Of a stretch of DNA of 7,438 nucleotides, positions 5,388-7,438 are shown in pieces (position 1 is the stretch's first letter; the number at the start of each line of letters is the position of its first letter). This DNA is from an uncultured Bacteroidia bacterium (GTDB lineage Bacteria; Bacteroidota; Bacteroidia; Bacteroidales; UBA932), in the NCBI GenBank assembly GCA_902767465.1, contig CACXHM010000077.1, positions 1 to 7,438 of the forward strand, read 5' to 3'. Position numbers and translations under genes: made by a program. The notes below the pieces were generated by a model that had not been told where the DNA came from, did not search any database, and saw only the letters and a program-made list of their open reading frames with translations.

Positions 5388-5938
5388 TAAGACCCATTTA
5401 TTTATATGGTTCGGCTGTGCTTCGGAAAAAGGCGGAACCAGCCGATCTTGACAAGAAGGATGAACTGAAAAAACTGGTCGCAGACCTATGGGACACCCTT
5501 GCGGAGAGTGAAGGTTGCGGGCTTGCGGCACCCCAAATTGGCGAGAGCGTCCGTGTGGTGGTGGTGGACGGCGACGTGATGACGGATGTGTACGATTACC
5601 TGAAAGGATTCAAGCGTACTTTCATCAATCCCGTCGTGCTTGAGGTAAGCGATGAAAAAACCACCTACAACGAAGGTTGTCTCAGCGTGCCCGGAATTTA
5701 TTGCGACGTGCTTCGTCCAAAGAAGATAAAGGTGGAGTACTATGACGAAAATCTCGAAAAGAAGGTCGAGGAATTCGACAATTTCGCCGCGCGCATGGTA
5801 CAGCACGAATTCAGCCATCTCGACGGAGTCCTGTTCACCGATCTCGTGGCTCCTATCAGGAAGAAACTGGTAGTGAAAAAACTGCAGCGCATAGCCACCG
5901 GTAAGGTGCCTACGCGCTACAGTTCAAAAATCCGCTGA
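5384..5938 (+). CDS. def: Peptide deformylase
   Basis: A 184-residue cytoplasmic metalloenzyme that removes the N-formyl group from the initiator methionine of nascent proteins. All three family motifs are intact: GCGLAAPQIG (44-53, motif I), EGCLS (97-101, motif II) with metal ligand C99, and QHEFSHLDG (140-148, motif III) with ligands H141 and H145 and catalytic E142. Length is normal for a bacterial PDF. The N-terminus begins MIRPIYLYGSAVLRKKAEP, matching the family's early P-I-x-x-x-G-x-x-x-L-R pattern, which supports this ATG. The start overlaps the ruvX stop (ATGA), so it probably depends on ruvX translation and its promoter. It ends 3 bp from the convergent STAS gene with no clear terminator between. 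Confidence 0.97.
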   Translation: MIRPIYLYGSAVLRKKAEPADLDKKDELKKLVADLWDTLAESEGCGLAAPQIGESVRVVVVDGDVMTDVYDYLKGFKRTFINPVVLEVSDEKTTYNEGCLSVPGIYCDVLRPKKIKVEYYDENLEKKVEEFDNFAARMVQHEFSHLDGVLFTDLVAPIRKKLVVKKLQRIATGKVPTRYSSKIR

Positions 5939-5941
5939 TAC

Positions 5942-6247
5942 TCAGTCTTCTATCTCAAAGAGATTCAGGAATCCTGTCATCAGGAAAACGCTGCGGATAT
6001 CTCCGTTGATCCCCTTCACAATTACCTTTCCGCCCTGTGCGGAAGCGGCCTTGCGTATGGTGAGGAATATCCTGAGGCCGGAACTCGAGATGTATTCGAG
6101 CTGACGGCAGTCGAGGACTATGGTCCCTGACGCGTTGTTTATTACCGGCTCAACGGCTTTTCCAACCTCCTGTGAGGCCGGAGTGTCAAGACGTCCTGCA
6201 AATGCGACGTTCGTTACGTTTCCCTGCGTGGTGATGTTGGTTTGCAT
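5942..6247 (-). CDS. STAS-domain anti-anti-sigma-like regulator (SpoIIAA/RsbV type)
   Basis: A 101-residue single STAS domain. In partner-switching systems such a protein binds its kinase or another target only when a conserved serine is unphosphorylated. The first strands include VAFAGRLDTPAS (14-25), followed by IVLDCRQLEYISSSGLRIFL (43-62) and a C-terminal region with GINGDIRSVFLMTGFLNLFEI. S55 aligns with the phosphorylated Ser58 of B. subtilis SpoIIAA; the preceding Asp there (Asp57) is Ser (S54) here. It starts 3 nt after the stop of the phosphatase/kinase gene, so the two are almost surely co-transcribed and functionally paired. No sigma factor or other output partner is in the window, so the downstream target is unknown. 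Confidence 0.92.
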   Translation of the reverse strand: MQTNITTQGNVTNVAFAGRLDTPASQEVGKAVEPVINNASGTIVLDCRQLEYISSSGLRIFLTIRKAASAQGGKVIVKGINGDIRSVFLMTGFLNLFEIED

Positions 6248-6250
6248 ATA

Positions 6251-7438
6251 TCAGATTTTTTTGATCATCGTTAGAATATTCTTTTCGCCAATCCTTTCAT
6301 AGCTCACTTCGTCCATGATTTTCCGCACCATGAAGATGCCGAGCCCTCCTATTCCGCGCTCCTCTACTCCGAGAGTGATATCGGCATCGGGTGCTGCGGT
6401 AGGATCGAAAGGCTTGCCCTTGTCGCTTATGCGGAATTCTATGCGGTCGCTGAATTCGGAAGCCGAAATGTCCACTGTGCCCTCCGTTCCTTCCGGATAG
6501 GCATACATGACCACGTTGGTAACGGCTTCTTCCAGGGCCAGGTTGAGATTCATGGCAAGGGCGGAGTCAAGGTGCTTGTCTTCGGCGATTTCGTTTACAA
6601 AACCTTCCAATTCTGAAATCCGGGACACTTCGTTGCTTATCTGAAGGTGTTTGTCGGTCCTGTCGGGGGCGGGGTGATAGACATAGTGGATGAACAGCAT
6701 GGTGAGGTCGTCGCTCTGCAGGGCGTCTCCCACGAATGCCGCAACCGCTTCCTGCATTGCCTTCAGGTGACTCTCGGAATCCCGTCTTGTGGATAGGACT
6801 GCATTCATCCTGTCTTCGCCAAACAGTTCGTGGCCGGAGTTTTCCGCCTCGGTGAGGCCGTCGGTGTAGAGGAAGATGGCATCATCGTAGTTCATGTCGG
6901 TTTCCTGCTCCTTGAAATACATCCCAGGAAGCACGCCCAGTGGAAGGTTGGGCTCGACGGGGAGTTTGCGCTTGGCGTCGGTGAGCATTACCGGAGCGTT
7001 GTGCCCGGCGTTGCAGTAGCGCAGGTGTCCGTTCGCAAGGTCGAGGATGCCGCAGAAGAAGGTGACGAACATATTGCTCTCGTTCAGTTCCGACATGCTT
7101 TCGTTCATTGTGGTGACAATGCGCTGCGGACTTCTTTCATGGGTGGCTACCGTGCGGAAAAGGCTGCGGGTGACAGCCATCACCAGTGATGCTGGCACTC
7201 CTTTGCCGCTCACGTCGCCTATGCAGAAAAAGAGGTTTTCATCCCTTATGAAAAAATCGTACAGGTCTCCTCCAACTTCTTTCGCAGGGACTATTGCAGC
7301 CGACATGTCGAGGTCTTTCCTTTCGGGGAAAGGGGGGAATATCTTGGGGATCATCGACATCTGGATATCGCTTGCTATCTTGAGCTCATTCTGCATCTTT
7401 TCCTTGCGCTCGTTGAGCTTTATGTACTTAACCTGGTC
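6251..7438 (-). CDS. SpoIIE/RsbU-type PP2C phosphatase fused to a HATPase (RsbW-like) domain, 5' end beyond the window
   Basis: Numbered from the Met codon at 7396, 381 residues are seen. The frame stays open for 14 more codons (D-Q-V-K-Y-I-K-L-N-E-R-K-E-K) to the window edge, so that Met is probably internal and an N-terminal part lies outside. The charged, helix-like start to about residue 16 looks like a coiled-coil linker. The PP2C domain (about 17-240) has GGD (D44), GDVSGKG (D61), NAGHNAP (129-135), YTDGLTE (D179) and SDD (229-230), the metal-binding acids. The HATPase domain (about 250-381) has the N box with E290 and N294, SDKGKPF with D325, and RGIGGLGIF. Both domains look active. 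By family knowledge, PP2C would dephosphorylate and HATPase phosphorylate the serine of the STAS protein encoded 3 nt downstream. The nearest described layout I know is Pseudomonas HsbR/HsbA. The missing N-terminus may hold a sensor or membrane domain. Confidence 0.9.
   Translation of the reverse strand, partial: DQVKYIKLNERKEKMQNELKIASDIQMSMIPKIFPPFPERKDLDMSAAIVPAKEVGGDLYDFFIRDENLFFCIGDVSGKGVPASLVMAVTRSLFRTVATHERSPQRIVTTMNESMSELNESNMFVTFFCGILDLANGHLRYCNAGHNAPVMLTDAKRKLPVEPNLPLGVLPGMYFKEQETDMNYDDAIFLYTDGLTEAENSGHELFGEDRMNAVLSTRRDSESHLKAMQEAVAAFVGDALQSDDLTMLFIHYVYHPAPDRTDKHLQISNEVSRISELEGFVNEIAEDKHLDSALAMNLNLALEEAVTNVVMYAYPEGTEGTVDISASEFSDRIEFRISDKGKPFDPTAAPDADITLGVEERGIGGLGIFMVRKIMDEVSYERIGEKNILTMIKKI

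Noticed and set aside
4836..5531. 231-codon minus-strand ORF across ruvX and def
   Set aside because: It is antisense to two genes with intact catalytic motifs; its translation has no recognisable domain.
5966..5985. Small stems (CAGGA/TCCTG) as a def or STAS terminator
   Set aside because: Five-base stems that compete with each other and have no real T tract are too weak to call.
1..7438. CRISPR array, insertion sequence, prophage or toxin-antitoxin genes
   Set aside because: No spaced direct repeats, transposase or integrase motifs, or small paired toxin-antitoxin ORFs were found on either strand; nearly all DNA is filled by recognised core genes.

Overview
The window looks like a stretch of core chromosome from a member of the Bacteroidota, probably Bacteroidales. 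Three things point there. Perfect TAnnTTTG (-7) promoter boxes occur instead of TATAAT. Starts lack Shine-Dalgarno sequences and have A/T-rich leaders. The gene content also fits: a DUF4837-like lipoprotein, a Bacteroidota-type membrane-anchored M23 peptidase next to dxr and rseP, a ruvX-def pair, and a SpoIIE-HATPase fusion followed by a STAS protein. I assign no genus.

Layout. Positions 1-161 hold a degenerate tRNA-Pro(CGG) whose 5' acceptor strand is lost; its 3' end forms one arm of a long imperfect palindrome (42-103). A strong terminator (157-194) closes the tRNA-Glu/rpsT unit (promoter 570-599, tRNA-Glu 481-552, rpsT 202-456), all on the minus strand. Upstream, also on minus, is a tightly packed cluster: M23 peptidase (4096-4944), dxr (2930-4096), rseP (1603-2943) and a DUF4837-like lipoprotein (600-1598). 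They overlap by 1 or 14 nt, or are 4 nt apart, so they probably form one operon. Divergent from it, across only 23 bp, is the plus-strand pair ruvX (4968-5387) and def (5384-5938), joined by an ATGA overlap. Converging on def with a 3-bp gap is a minus-strand partner-switching pair: a STAS anti-anti-sigma-like protein (5942-6247), preceded by a PP2C phosphatase/HATPase kinase fusion (6251-7438) whose 5' end is cut off by the window edge.

Function. The large minus-strand cluster concerns the envelope: peptidoglycan cleavage, isoprenoid precursor supply (MEP pathway), intramembrane proteolysis, and a lipoprotein of unknown function. ruvX and def serve nucleic-acid and nascent-protein processing. 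The STAS and phosphatase/kinase genes form a Ser-phosphorylation switch with no sigma factor in view.

The region is mostly ordinary. The least-explained part is the left edge: the broken tRNA-Pro abutting the rpsT terminator, and the palindrome built on its 3' end. I found no CRISPR array, insertion sequence, phage gene or clearly new multi-gene system.
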